Origin: Streptomyces sp. NRRL B-24484
Lineage (GTDB): Bacteria > Actinomycetota > Actinomycetes > Streptomycetales > Streptomycetaceae
Length of the DNA: 64,000 bases
NCBI RefSeq assembly: GCF_000717715.1
Contig: NZ_JOAI01000031.1
Span: 1-64,000 of the forward strand
Direction of reading: 5' to 3'
Shown: positions 27,719-35,586 of the stretch, piece by piece
How positions within the stretch are numbered: position 1 is the first letter of the stretch
Layout: each line of letters starts with the position of its first letter
The notes under the pieces: generated by a model
What the model was told of the DNA's origin: nothing
What the model saw: only the letters and a program-made list of their open reading frames with translations
Database searches by the model: none
Made by a program: the position numbers and the translations under genes

Positions 27719-27883
27719 ATGAACCACAACGACGTGGCTCGCCGGACGGAGCACGACCTGCCCGCCCGCAGCATCATCCCCAAGGCCGTCGCCTGCGACG
27801 GCCACGTCGAGGACCGCACCGCCCCGCGCAGGCTCGTCCGCGCGTTGCCGACGCGGATCCTGGTGCGCGAGGGCGGCCGGTGA
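27719..27883 (+). CDS. Small conserved-looking ORF (54 residues)
   Basis: An ATG with GGAAGG about 11 bases upstream opens a frame that begins NHNDVARRTEHDLPARSI and ends RILVREGGR. The stop codon overlaps the GTG start of the next gene (GTGA). Third-position G/C bias is high throughout. The protein is basic, has no membrane segment and no recognised domain. Position, ribosome-binding site and coupling support a real gene; no homologue is known to me. Confidence 0.65.
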   Translation: MNHNDVARRTEHDLPARSIIPKAVACDGHVEDRTAPRRLVRALPTRILVREGGR

Positions 27884-28710
27884 GCGGTCTCCTTCCGGGC
27901 GACCCCGCCGCCACCGTCGGCGGCGGGGCCACCCCGCGGGCGCACTGCGTGCTGGCGCCCAATCCCTCCCCGATGACCCTGGACGGCACCAACACCTGGC
28001 TGCTGTCCGAACCCGGCTCCGACCTCGCCGTCGTGGTCGACCCGGGCCCGTCGGACGAGGGCCACCTGCGCCGCGTCGTCGACACCGCCGAACGGCAGGG
28101 CAAGCGGATCGCGCTGACCCTGCTCACCCACGGCCACCACGACCACGCCGAGGGCGCGGCCCGCTTCGCCGAGCTCACCGGCACCCACGTGCGCGCGCTG
28201 GACCCGGCCCTGCGGCTCGGTGACGAAGGGCTGCGGCACGGCGAGGTCGTCGAGGTCGGCGGGCTGGAGATCCGGGTGGTCGGGACCCCCGGGCACACCG
28301 CGGACTCACTGACCTTCCACCTGCCCGCCGACGGCGCGATCCTCACCGGGGACACCGTGCTCGGCCGCGGCACCACGATGGTCGCGCACCCGGACGGCAG
28401 GCTCGGCGACTACCTAGACTCGCTGCGGCACCTGCACACCATGGCGGCGGAGCACGGCGTGCGGACGGTGCTGCCCGGGCACGGCCCGGTGCTCGCCGAC
28501 GCGCTCGGCGCCGTCGACTACTACCTCGCCCACCGGGCCGCCCGGCTCGCCCAGGTGGAGACCGCCGTGGAGGCCGGCTGCCGGACCGCCGAGGAGGTGG
28601 TGGCCCGGGTCTACGCCGACGTCGACAAGGCCCTGTGGCCCGCCGCAGAGCTCTCCGTCCGGGCCCAGCTCGGCTACCTGGAGGACCACGGGCTCATCCA
28701 GGGCCTGTAG
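27880..28710 (+). CDS. MBL-fold metallo-hydrolase
   Basis: A 276-residue protein of the LACTB2/glyoxalase II-like group. It has the metal motif TLLTHGHHDHAEG (HxHxDH), then VVGTPGHTADSLTFHL, ILTGDTVLGRGT and VLPGHGPV. A C-terminal winged-helix-like segment follows (AEEVVARVYADVDKALWPAAELSVRAQLGYLEDHGLI). Relatives hydrolyse thioesters or RNA, and the substrate here is open. The GTG start overlaps the preceding small gene. A strong hairpin after the stop ends the transcript against the oncoming crp gene. Confidence 0.9.
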   Translation: MSGLLPGDPAATVGGGATPRAHCVLAPNPSPMTLDGTNTWLLSEPGSDLAVVVDPGPSDEGHLRRVVDTAERQGKRIALTLLTHGHHDHAEGAARFAELTGTHVRALDPALRLGDEGLRHGEVVEVGGLEIRVVGTPGHTADSLTFHLPADGAILTGDTVLGRGTTMVAHPDGRLGDYLDSLRHLHTMAAEHGVRTVLPGHGPVLADALGAVDYYLAHRAARLAQVETAVEAGCRTAEEVVARVYADVDKALWPAAELSVRAQLGYLEDHGLIQGL

Positions 28711-28735
28711 CCGGGGCGGCAGGCGGGGCAAGCAG

Positions 28736-28770
28736 CCAGGGGCGCCGGGAGGTTCCCCCGGCGCCCCTGG
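28736..28770. terminator. Bidirectional terminator between MBL hydrolase and crp
   Basis: CCAGGGGCGCCGGG and its exact complement form a 14-bp stem with a 7-base loop, between two converging stop codons. Confidence 0.85.
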
Positions 28771-28790
28771 CCGGCTTCGGCCGCCCCGGG

Positions 28791-29465
28791 TCAGCGGGAG
28801 CGGCGGGAGAGGCGCTCGACGTCGAGCAGGACGACCGCGCGGGCCTCCAGCTTCAGCCAGCCGCGGCCGGCGAAGTCGGCCAGTGCCTTGTTGACCGTCT
28901 CGCGGGAGGCGCCGACCAGCTGGGCCAGCTCCTCCTGGGTGAGGTCGTGGGAGACGTGGATGCCCTCCTCCGACTGCACGCCGAAGCGCCGCGAGAGGTC
29001 GAGCAGCGCCTTGGCGACGCGGCCGGGCACGTCGGAGAAGACCAGGTCCGACATGACGTCGTTGGTGCGGCGCAGCCGGCGGGCGATGGCGCGCAGCAGC
29101 GCGATCGACACCTCGGGGCGGGCGTGCAGCAGCGGCAGCAGGTCGCCGTGGCCGAGGCCGAGCAGCTTGACCTCGGTCAGTGCGGTGGCGGTGGCGGTGC
29201 GCGGGCCCGGGTCGAACAGCGACAGCTCGCCGATCATCTCGCTGGGGCCGAGCACGGCGAGCATGTTCTCGCGGCCGTCCGGCGAGGCGCGGTGCAGCTT
29301 CACCTTGCCCTCGACGACGACGTACAGCCGGTCGCCCGGATCGCCCTCGTGGAACAGCGACTCGCCGCGGGCGAGCGTCACCTCGGTCATGGAAGCGCGC
29401 AGCTCGGCAGCCTGGTCGTCGTCGAGGGCCGCGAACAGCGCGGCGCGGCGAAGAACGTCGTCCAC
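28791..29465 (-). CDS. crp: Crp/Fnr family regulator (cAMP receptor protein)
   Basis: A 224-residue global regulator. The cyclic-nucleotide domain contains FHEGDPGDRLYVVVEGKVKL and the phosphate-binding cassette EMIGELSLFDPGPRTATATAL (with the Arg-Thr pair of true cAMP binders). The C-terminal helix-turn-helix is LTQEELAQLVGASRETVNKALADFAGRGWL. The GTG at 29465, six bases after AGGAGG, gives the length I recall for S. coelicolor Crp; an upstream in-frame ATG at 29507 would add 14 unconserved residues. In streptomycetes Crp affects germination and secondary metabolism. Confidence 0.93.
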   Translation of the reverse strand: MDDVLRRAALFAALDDDQAAELRASMTEVTLARGESLFHEGDPGDRLYVVVEGKVKLHRASPDGRENMLAVLGPSEMIGELSLFDPGPRTATATALTEVKLLGLGHGDLLPLLHARPEVSIALLRAIARRLRRTNDVMSDLVFSDVPGRVAKALLDLSRRFGVQSEEGIHVSHDLTQEELAQLVGASRETVNKALADFAGRGWLKLEARAVVLLDVERLSRRSR

Positions 29466-29486
29466 GTGCTTCCTCCTGCATCGTCC

Positions 29487-29505
29487 GGTGGTGTTTCTCA
29501 CCACC
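29487..29505. repeat. Short inverted repeat in the crp leader
   Basis: GGTGGTG-TTTCT-CACCACC lies about 22 bases upstream of the crp start. It could be an operator or a leader hairpin; it does not match the TGTGA-N6-TCACA Crp site. Confidence 0.45.
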
Positions 29506-29602
29506 AAGGATGGCGCATGTCGCTCCGATCATATGAGGAGGGGTCGGCCGTCGAGCGCCCTACGGGGCCATTCGCACCCACCCGTACCAGCGCCGCGTCC
29601 GG

Positions 29603-30499
29603 TCAGGCGGGTGTCCCGGCCTGCGCCCGGGCGGGCAGCAGGGCGAGTTCGGCGGACTCCAGGACGGTGCCGGCGGCGGCCGCGGAGTCCCGGACGGAGG
29701 CCGGCCGGCTCGCCCCGGGGATGGGGACGACGGCGGGGGAGAGCGCGAGCAGCCAGGCCAGGCAGATCCGCTGCGGCGAGACGCCGCGGGCCGCCGCGAC
29801 CCGGTGGAAGGGCGTGTCGGCCGGCCCGGTGTCCGACGGGCCGTCCAGCGAGCTGCGGGAGATGCCGCCGAGCGGGCTCCACGGCAGGAAGGCCAGCCCG
29901 AGCTCCTCGCAGAGCCGCAGCTCCGGCTCGGCGGACCGGTCGGCGGGGGAGTAGCGGTTCTGCACCGAGACCAGGCCGGCGCCGAGGACGGCGTGCGCCT
30001 GCCGGATCTGCGCAGCGTCCGCGTTGGAGATCCCGGCGGCGCGGATCTTCCCGGCGTCCAGCAGCTCCCGCAGGGCGCCGACCGACTCGGCCCACGGCAC
30101 CCGCGGGTCCGGCTTGTGCAGCTGGTAGAGGCCGATCGCCTCGGTGCCGAGCCGCCGCAGCGACTCCTCGCAGGCCCGCCGCAGGTGCTCGGGCCGGCCG
30201 TCGACCGTCCACGAGCCGTCGCCCGGGCGGCCGCGGCCGCCCTTGGTGGCCACCAGCACCCGGTCGCGGTCGCCGCCCCGGCGGGCGAGGGCGCGGGCGA
30301 TCAGTCGCTCGTTGTGCCCGCGCTCGCCGGCGTGCCAGTGGTAGGAGTCCGCGGTGTCGATCAGCGTGACGCCCGCGTCGAGGGCGGCGTCGACGACCGC
30401 GAGGGCGTCCTCCTCGGTGGGGCGGCCCTCGACGGAGAGCGGCATGGCGCCGAGGCCGATCGGATGGACGGCGGTGCCGCCGATGCTGCGCCGGTGCAT
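29603..30499 (-). CDS. Aldo/keto reductase
   Basis: A 298-residue NADPH-dependent oxidoreductase with a TIM-barrel fold. VTLIDTADSYHWHAG carries the catalytic Asp and Tyr, ATKGG the Lys, and LYQLHKPDP the His. GISNADAAQI and VVPIPGASRPASV form the NADP-binding end. The substrate is unknown. It is separated by one base from the stop of the next gene (same strand), so it is transcribed after the reductase/epimerase. The divergent LysR gene is the natural regulator of the pair. Confidence 0.9.
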   Translation of the reverse strand: MHRRSIGGTAVHPIGLGAMPLSVEGRPTEEDALAVVDAALDAGVTLIDTADSYHWHAGERGHNERLIARALARRGGDRDRVLVATKGGRGRPGDGSWTVDGRPEHLRRACEESLRRLGTEAIGLYQLHKPDPRVPWAESVGALRELLDAGKIRAAGISNADAAQIRQAHAVLGAGLVSVQNRYSPADRSAEPELRLCEELGLAFLPWSPLGGISRSSLDGPSDTGPADTPFHRVAAARGVSPQRICLAWLLALSPAVVPIPGASRPASVRDSAAAAGTVLESAELALLPARAQAGTPA

Positions 30500-30500
30500 G

Positions 30501-31451
30501 TCAGAGCGCCTTTCCGGCCACGGCGGCGGCCGCCTCGTCGACGGCGCCCGGCAGCCAGTCGGCCGTCCGGGAGAACGGGAAGCCGAGCGCGGCGGCCCGG
30601 CCGTTGTCCATGGCGTAAGCGCGGTCGAAGGAGTACGGGGAGACGTCGGCGCCGTCCGCCGTCCGGTAGCGGGCCGTGGTGCCGAGCCGCTCGGCGATCA
30701 GCTCGCTGAGCCCGACGGCGGTGAGCGAGCCGTGCGAGCAGGCGTTCAGCGGCCCGGTCGCCTCGGAGGCGGCGGCCCGCGCGAGCACGGCGGCGATCTC
30801 GCGGTGGTGGACGAAGGAGGTCGGCCGGGCGTCCCGGTGGACGGCGACCGGGCGGCCCGCCGCGATCCGCTCGACGTAGTGCGCCAGCCGTCCGGTGAAG
30901 TCCCGGTCGCCGCCGCCGAGCACATGCGCGCTGCGGACGCTCGCCCAGGAGAACGGTGCGGACCGCGCGAGCACCGCCTCGGCCTGCCGCTTGCCCTCCG
31001 CGTAGGCGGTCGCCGCGTCGAAGTACCGGGCCAGCGCCTCGGGGTCGTGCCAGGGCAGGTCCGGGTCGACGGCCCAGGCCGCCGGGTCGACCAGGTCCTC
31101 GGTGACCGGGGCGTCCGCGGCGGCGAGCAGCGGGGAGGTCGCCGGGTCGTAGACCTCCATGGTCGAGGTCATCACGTAGCGCGGCGTGCGGCCGGCGAAC
31201 ACCCGGCAGGCCACGGCGGCCTGCACCGGGGTGTAGAGCACCTGGTCGACCACCGCGTCGAAGGTCCGGTCGCCGAGCGCGGCCGCCAGGGCGGCCTCGT
31301 CCGAGCGGTCCGCGCGGACGTGGTCGACGCCCGGGGGAGGGGCGGCCGAGCCGCGGTTGACGAGGGTGACCGCCGCCCCGGCGTCCCGGAACAGCGACAC
31401 CAGGTGCAGACCGAAGTACCGGCTCCCGCCGATGATGCAGACGTTTCTCAT
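30501..31451 (-). CDS. NAD(P)-dependent epimerase/reductase (atypical SDR)
   Basis: A 316-residue extended SDR-like protein. CIIGGSRYFGLHLVSLFRDAGAAVTLVNRG is the nucleotide-binding motif (GGxxxxG), followed by DHVRADRSD and FDAVVDQVLYTPVQA. The C-terminal LGFPFSRTADWL resembles sugar-nucleotide epimerase-like proteins. The tyrosine-lysine pair of classical SDRs is partly visible (TAYAEGKRQAE). The ATG at 31451 is chosen because it starts the fold precisely. It is divergently arranged with a LysR gene 88 bases away. Confidence 0.85.
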   Translation of the reverse strand: MRNVCIIGGSRYFGLHLVSLFRDAGAAVTLVNRGSAAPPPGVDHVRADRSDEAALAAALGDRTFDAVVDQVLYTPVQAAVACRVFAGRTPRYVMTSTMEVYDPATSPLLAAADAPVTEDLVDPAAWAVDPDLPWHDPEALARYFDAATAYAEGKRQAEAVLARSAPFSWASVRSAHVLGGGDRDFTGRLAHYVERIAAGRPVAVHRDARPTSFVHHREIAAVLARAAASEATGPLNACSHGSLTAVGLSELIAERLGTTARYRTADGADVSPYSFDRAYAMDNGRAAALGFPFSRTADWLPGAVDEAAAAVAGKAL

Positions 31452-31539
31452 GGCTCCACCCTGCTGGCGTATCGTCAGCAGCGGAACTGGCGACCTGCTG
31501 AACCGGTCGTAAGGAGAACTGTCGACCGGGGAGGCCGCG

Positions 31540-32442
31540 GTGATCGACGTCCAACGGCTCAGGGTGCTGCAGGCGGTCGCCGAGCACGGCAGCTTCAACC
31601 GGGCGGCGGCCGCGCTGCTGCTCACCCCGTCGGCGGTGTCCCAGCAGGTCGCGGCGCTCGAACGGGGCCTCGGCACGCTCGTCGTGGAGCGCTCCACGCG
31701 CGGTGTGGTGCTCACCGGGGCGGGGCGGCTGATGGTCGAGGCGGCCGGCGCGATCGGGGCCGAACTCCGGTACGCGCGGGAACAGATCGACCGGCTCGCC
31801 GCGCCGCGCCCGCGGCTGACCGTGGCCACCTTCACCACCGGCGGCCGGCACCTGCTGCCGGCGGTGCTGGCCCGGTTCGCCGCCGAGCACCCCGAGGCCG
31901 AACTGCACGTGCTGGAGCGGGAGCCGGAGGACAGCCTGCCGATGGTCCGCGAGGGCGCCGCGGACCTCGCGATCGCCTACCACTTCGACGGCCCGCTGCC
32001 GGTCCAGCCCGGCGACCGCTCCGGACTCGACTGGACGCCGCTGATGGACGACCCGCTCTCGGTGGTGCTGCCGGAGGCCCACCCGCTGGCCGGCCGCGAG
32101 GAACTGGACCTCGCGGAACTCTCCGCCGACCGCTGGGTGGTGGGCTGCTCGAAGACCGAGGCCTTCCTGCACCGGCACGCCGCACTGGCCGGCTTCGACC
32201 TGCGGGTCGCAGGCAGCACCACCGACTACTTCTTCGCCCGGTCGCTGGTGGCCGCCGGGGTCGGGGTCTCCCTGGTGCCGCAGGTGGCGCTGGACCCGCC
32301 GCTCCCGGGCACCCGCGTGGTGCCGGTCCGCCCGCCGCGGCCCGCCCGGCACTTCGGCGTCGCCGTCGCGCGGCGCCGCTGCCCCCAGCTCTACGCCGAG
32401 GCGCTGACCCGACTGCTGAAGGCGCGGGCGGCCGGCGGCTGA
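31540..32442 (+). CDS. LysR family transcriptional regulator
   Basis: A 300-residue regulator: winged helix-turn-helix LRVLQAVAEHGSFNRAAAALLLTPSAVSQQVAALERGLG, then a periplasmic-binding-fold effector domain (LTVATFTTGGRHLLPAVLARF, VGVSLVPQVAL). The GTG start is 88 bases from the divergent reductase gene. The usual LysR arrangement suggests it controls the reductase and aldo/keto reductase and possibly itself. The effector is unknown. Confidence 0.9.
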   Translation: MIDVQRLRVLQAVAEHGSFNRAAAALLLTPSAVSQQVAALERGLGTLVVERSTRGVVLTGAGRLMVEAAGAIGAELRYAREQIDRLAAPRPRLTVATFTTGGRHLLPAVLARFAAEHPEAELHVLEREPEDSLPMVREGAADLAIAYHFDGPLPVQPGDRSGLDWTPLMDDPLSVVLPEAHPLAGREELDLAELSADRWVVGCSKTEAFLHRHAALAGFDLRVAGSTTDYFFARSLVAAGVGVSLVPQVALDPPLPGTRVVPVRPPRPARHFGVAVARRRCPQLYAEALTRLLKARAAGG

Positions 32443-32471
32443 GGGCGCGGGAGGCCGAGGGCCGAAGCCGC

Positions 32472-32759
32472 TCAGCGGTGCAGGACGGCGCTCGCGTTGC
32501 GGAGGTCGAGCCGGGCGCCGCGGCGGCGCGCCCGGGCACCGGCGTCGTGCGCGCGCCGGCCGGCCGCGGCCAGTGCGTCCTGCACGGTGAGGGCGCGGAC
32601 TGCGAAGCTCTGGGTGCCGGTGCGGCCGTCGCCGTGGGTGGTGGGCACGGTGACCAGCCACAGCGGGTGGTGGTACCCGGGACGGGCGGCCCTCGGGGCA
32701 TGGGCGGTGGCGACGGCGGGGCCCGGACGGGGCCCGGCCGGTGGGAGGCCGATGGTCAT
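32472..32759 (-). CDS. Hypothetical small protein
   Basis: A 95-residue protein of unknown function. It has a variable N-terminus, a possible beta-rich core (HPLWLVTVPTTHGDGRTGTQSFAVRALTVQDAL) and an Arg/Ala-rich C-terminus. An AGGAGGG lies about ten bases before the ATG, and the core has the expected codon bias. It is monocistronic: a LysR gene converges on it and a long non-coding stretch follows its start. Confidence 0.6.
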   Translation of the reverse strand: MTIGLPPAGPRPGPAVATAHAPRAARPGYHHPLWLVTVPTTHGDGRTGTQSFAVRALTVQDALAAAGRRAHDAGARARRRGARLDLRNASAVLHR

Positions 32760-33064
32760 GGGGGCTGGCCCTCCTCGGACGGCACAGGCGGTCGCGTGGG
32801 GGCGCGACCGTCAGCGGGTGGGGCGGCTGACCTGCGGGGATGGCACAGGAGGAGGGGCCGCGCGGGGTGGTGGCGGCGTAGTCCCGACCATGCGCCCGGC
32901 CGGGACGGGAGTCAAGTGTTACTCGGCAGTATGTATGTAACTTTCTGCAAGAGATTGCTGCCGGTTGCCGAGACCGTCCGTGCCGCCGCGACCGTCCGTG
33001 CCGCCGCGCCGGCCTGCACGCTCCGGTGACCACGGCCGGGTGACCGGTGCCGTGGACCGTCGCC
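32760..33064. other. Intergenic region with a possible promoter and an 18-bp tandem repeat
   Basis: No gene is supported here. An AT-rich patch TGTATGTAACTTTCTGCAAG (32933-32952) is the likely promoter of the small minus-strand gene. To its right ACCGTCCGTGCCGCCGCG is exactly duplicated in tandem (32973-32990 and 32991-33008). Confidence 0.55.
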
Positions 33065-33090
33065 GGCCGAACGTTTTCGAAAAACGGCCG
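33065..33090. terminator. Palindromic hairpin after the LacI-type gene, with TTTTCGAAAA core
   Basis: The inverted repeat CGGCCG...CGGCCG encloses TTTTCGAAAA (33074-33083) and starts five bases after the regulator stop codon. It may be the terminator; the core also resembles the regulator's putative operator half-sites (CGAAA/TTTCG). Confidence 0.5.
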
Positions 33091-33095
33091 ACCGG

Positions 33096-34115
33096 TCAGG
33101 CGGTCGGTGGCGGGGCGGTGCTCTTGCGGACGACCAGACTGGTCGCCAGCTCCAGCCGGGCGGCGCTGCCGCCCTCGGCGCGCATCCGGATCAGCATCTG
33201 CGCGGCCTCCTCGGCCATCTGCCGCAGCGGCTGGTGGACGGTGGTGAGGGCGGGGCTCGTCCACTGGGCGATCGGCACGTCGTCGTACCCGACCACCGAC
33301 AGGTCGTCCGGGACCTTCAGCCCGTGCACCCGGGCGGCCTCCAGGACGCCGAGCGCCTGCAGGTCGCTGCCGGCGAAGATCGCGGTCGGCCGCTCGGGGA
33401 GGGCCAGCAGTTCCATGGCGCGGCGGCGGCCGCCCTCGACGTGGAAGTCGCCGAAGGAGACGTAGCCGGGCGGGATCTCCAGCCCGGCCATGCCCATCGC
33501 GGAGCGGAAGCCGTCGAGCCGGGCCAGCGAGCAGAGCATGTCCTCGGGCCCGGTGATGATGGCGATCCGGCGGTGCCCGCACTCGACCAGGTGGCGGGTC
33601 GCGGCGAGGCCGCCGGCCCAGTTCGCCGAGCCCACCGACGGCACGTCCGGCTCGGGGTCGCCGGCCGGGTCGATGATGACGAACGGGATCGCGCGGGACC
33701 GGAGTTGCTGCTTGACCTCCAGCGGCAGGCTGGAGAAGACCAGCACCACGCCGAGCGGTCGGCGGCGCAGCACGCCCTCGATCCAGCTCGGGTCCGGGGC
33801 GTGCCGGGTGCCGCTCTCGGTGAGCACCACGCTGGCCCCGTGCTCCTTGGCGACGTTCTCGACGCCCTTGATCAGCTCCATCGCCCAGAGGTTGTCGAGC
33901 TCGGGGAAGACGATCTCGACGAGCGGCGCCTCCCAGGCCGATTTGGGCGTCCGCTGGTAGCCGTGGACCTCCAGCAGGCGCTCGACCTTGAGGCGGGTCG
34001 GGCGGGAGACGTCCTGCCTGCCGTTGAGAACTTTCGAAACCGTGGACACGGAGACGCCGGCCTCCTCCGCCACCTGCGCGAGCGTGACGCGGCCGTTCTC
34101 CTCCTCTTCTCGCAT
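33096..34115 (-). CDS. LacI family regulator of the xylo-oligosaccharide locus (BxlR-like)
   Basis: A 339-residue repressor. The N-terminal helix-turn-helix is VTLAQVAEEAGVSVSTVSKVLNGRQDVSRPTR, and the sugar-binding domain contains VEIVFPELDNLWAMELIKGVE and LPERPTAIFAGSDLQALGVLEAARVHGLKVPDDLSVVGYDD. It is divergent from an ABC importer, GH3 glycosidase and esterase. This order matches bxlREFGA of Streptomyces thermoviolaceus, where BxlR represses xylobiose uptake genes. The ATG at 34115 is used; 34127 is possible (four extra residues). The assignment to xylobiose is by synteny. Confidence 0.85.
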   Translation of the reverse strand: MREEEENGRVTLAQVAEEAGVSVSTVSKVLNGRQDVSRPTRLKVERLLEVHGYQRTPKSAWEAPLVEIVFPELDNLWAMELIKGVENVAKEHGASVVLTESGTRHAPDPSWIEGVLRRRPLGVVLVFSSLPLEVKQQLRSRAIPFVIIDPAGDPEPDVPSVGSANWAGGLAATRHLVECGHRRIAIITGPEDMLCSLARLDGFRSAMGMAGLEIPPGYVSFGDFHVEGGRRRAMELLALPERPTAIFAGSDLQALGVLEAARVHGLKVPDDLSVVGYDDVPIAQWTSPALTTVHQPLRQMAEEAAQMLIRMRAEGGSAARLELATSLVVRKSTAPPPTA

Positions 34116-34218
34116 GGCGTGCAGCATAAGGCACGTGTCCAGGTCACGTTCCGGTAACTGCGCGACGGGGGGTTGACCCCCCTCGGAGCGCGGATCTAGC
34201 GTCACAGCGCGCCAAGAA

Positions 34219-34248
34219 TTTCGGCGAAGATGCCGAAAGATTTCGAAA
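34219..34248. promoter_or_regulatory. Candidate LacI-type operator overlapping the importer ribosome-binding site
   Basis: Two overlapping dyads lie just before the solute-binding protein gene: TTTCGG-N8-CCGAAA (34219-34238) and CGAAA-GA-TTTCG (34234-34245), the latter continued by TTTCGAAA (34241-34248). CGAA...TTCG half-sites are what I recall for S. thermoviolaceus BxlR. The right arm runs into the AAAGG ribosome-binding sequence, so repressor binding could block initiation as well as transcription. Confidence 0.6.
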
Positions 34249-34257
34249 GGCACCGCG

Positions 34258-35568
34258 ATGACAAGACACGCTCGGCTCTCCCGTTCCCTCGCCGCAGGCA
34301 GCGCGGCCGTGGTCCTGGGAATCACCCTGACGGCCTGCGGCAGCGGCTCCGGCTCCTCCGGGGACAGCGGTTCGGGTGAGATCCACGTCCTGGTCTACGG
34401 GGACGCCACCAACAAGGTCGAGAAGCAGATCGTCGACACCTTCAACAAGACGTCGAAGGTGAAGGCAGTCCTGGACACCATTCCGGGCGCCGACTACCAG
34501 CAGAAGCTGCAGACGATCATCAACACCAAGCAGGCCCCGGACGTCTTCTTCAACTGGGGCGGCGGCAGCATCAAGCCGTTCGTCGACGCCGGCCTGCTGA
34601 TGCCGCTCGACGACATGATCGCCAAGGACCCGGCCCTCAAGGCCGACTTCCTGTCCTCGGTCTTCGACACCGCCGTGGTCGACGGCAAGGCCTACGGCGT
34701 CCCGATGCGCGGCACCCAGCCGGTGCTGCTCTTCAGCAACACCAAGGTCCTCGCCGACTCCGGCGTGGCCGCGCCCAAGACCTTCGACGACCTGCTCGCC
34801 GCGGTGCAGACGCTCAAGGGCAAGGGCGTCACCCCGATCGCCCTCGGCGGCGGCGACCAGTGGCCGACCCTGATGTGGTTCGAGTACCTCTACGACCGCG
34901 TCGCCGGCCCCGACCTGTTCAAGAAGGCGCTCGGCGGCGACAAGGCGGCCTGGGCGAGCGAGGACAGCAAGAAGGCCCTCGGCATGCTCAAGCAGCTCAT
35001 CGACGCGGGCGCGTTCGGCACCAATTTCGACTCGGTGAAGTTCACCGACGGCGGCTCGCCCGCCCTGCTCGCCCGCGGCAAGGCCGCCTTCGAGCTGATG
35101 GGCTCCTGGGAGTACTCCACCCAGCAGGACGCCAGCCCGGACTTCACCAAGTCCAGCCTCGGCTACGGCTCCTTCCCGACCGTCACCGGCGGCAAGGGCG
35201 ACCCGAAGAACGTCGTCGGCAACACCAACAACTTCTACTCGGTGCTGAAGAAGACCAAGCACCCGGAGGCCGTCGCGGAGTTCCTCAAGCTCCAGTACTC
35301 CGACGAGTTCGTCCAGGGCCAGCTGGCGATCGGCAACCTGCCGACCACCACCAACACCCCCAAGTTCCTCAGCACCGCGGCCAACCCGGCCTACTCCACC
35401 TTCCAGTTCGACCTGGTGAAGGCCGCGCCGTCGTTCCAGCTGTCCTGGGACCAGGCGTACCCGCCGGCCGCGATCACGCCCATCCACCAGGCCGTCCAGC
35501 AGTTCTTCAACGGCCAGATCGACGAGAACGGCTTCATCAAGGCCATGCAGGCCCTGCCGAACTCCTGA
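34258..35568 (+). CDS. ABC transporter solute-binding lipoprotein, xylo-oligosaccharide type (BxlE-like)
   Basis: A 436-residue extracellular lipoprotein. The signal peptide ends in the lipobox LTAC (Cys27), followed by a Ser/Gly spacer and the family 1 solute-binding fold (VEKQIVDTFNKTS, GGGDQWPTLMWFEYLYDRVAG, GKAAFELMGSWEYSTQ). The last motif is typical of oligosaccharide receptors. It captures the sugar for the two permeases encoded next. No ATPase gene is present, as in other streptomycete sugar systems that use the shared MsiK ATPase. The locus order points to xylobiose or related xylo-oligosaccharides. Confidence 0.9.
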   Translation: MTRHARLSRSLAAGSAAVVLGITLTACGSGSGSSGDSGSGEIHVLVYGDATNKVEKQIVDTFNKTSKVKAVLDTIPGADYQQKLQTIINTKQAPDVFFNWGGGSIKPFVDAGLLMPLDDMIAKDPALKADFLSSVFDTAVVDGKAYGVPMRGTQPVLLFSNTKVLADSGVAAPKTFDDLLAAVQTLKGKGVTPIALGGGDQWPTLMWFEYLYDRVAGPDLFKKALGGDKAAWASEDSKKALGMLKQLIDAGAFGTNFDSVKFTDGGSPALLARGKAAFELMGSWEYSTQQDASPDFTKSSLGYGSFPTVTGGKGDPKNVVGNTNNFYSVLKKTKHPEAVAEFLKLQYSDEFVQGQLAIGNLPTTTNTPKFLSTAANPAYSTFQFDLVKAAPSFQLSWDQAYPPAAITPIHQAVQQFFNGQIDENGFIKAMQALPNS

Positions 35569-35586
35569 CACCAGACGGGTCGCACC

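Noticed and set aside
29487..29505. Crp autoregulatory site upstream of crp
   Set aside because: The dyad GGTGGTG/CACCACC does not contain the TGTGA-N6-TCACA core.
30361..34134. A very long minus-strand frame spanning several genes
   Set aside because: It runs through the LysR gene antisense and through the reductase and LacI genes in wrong frames; no continuous homology.
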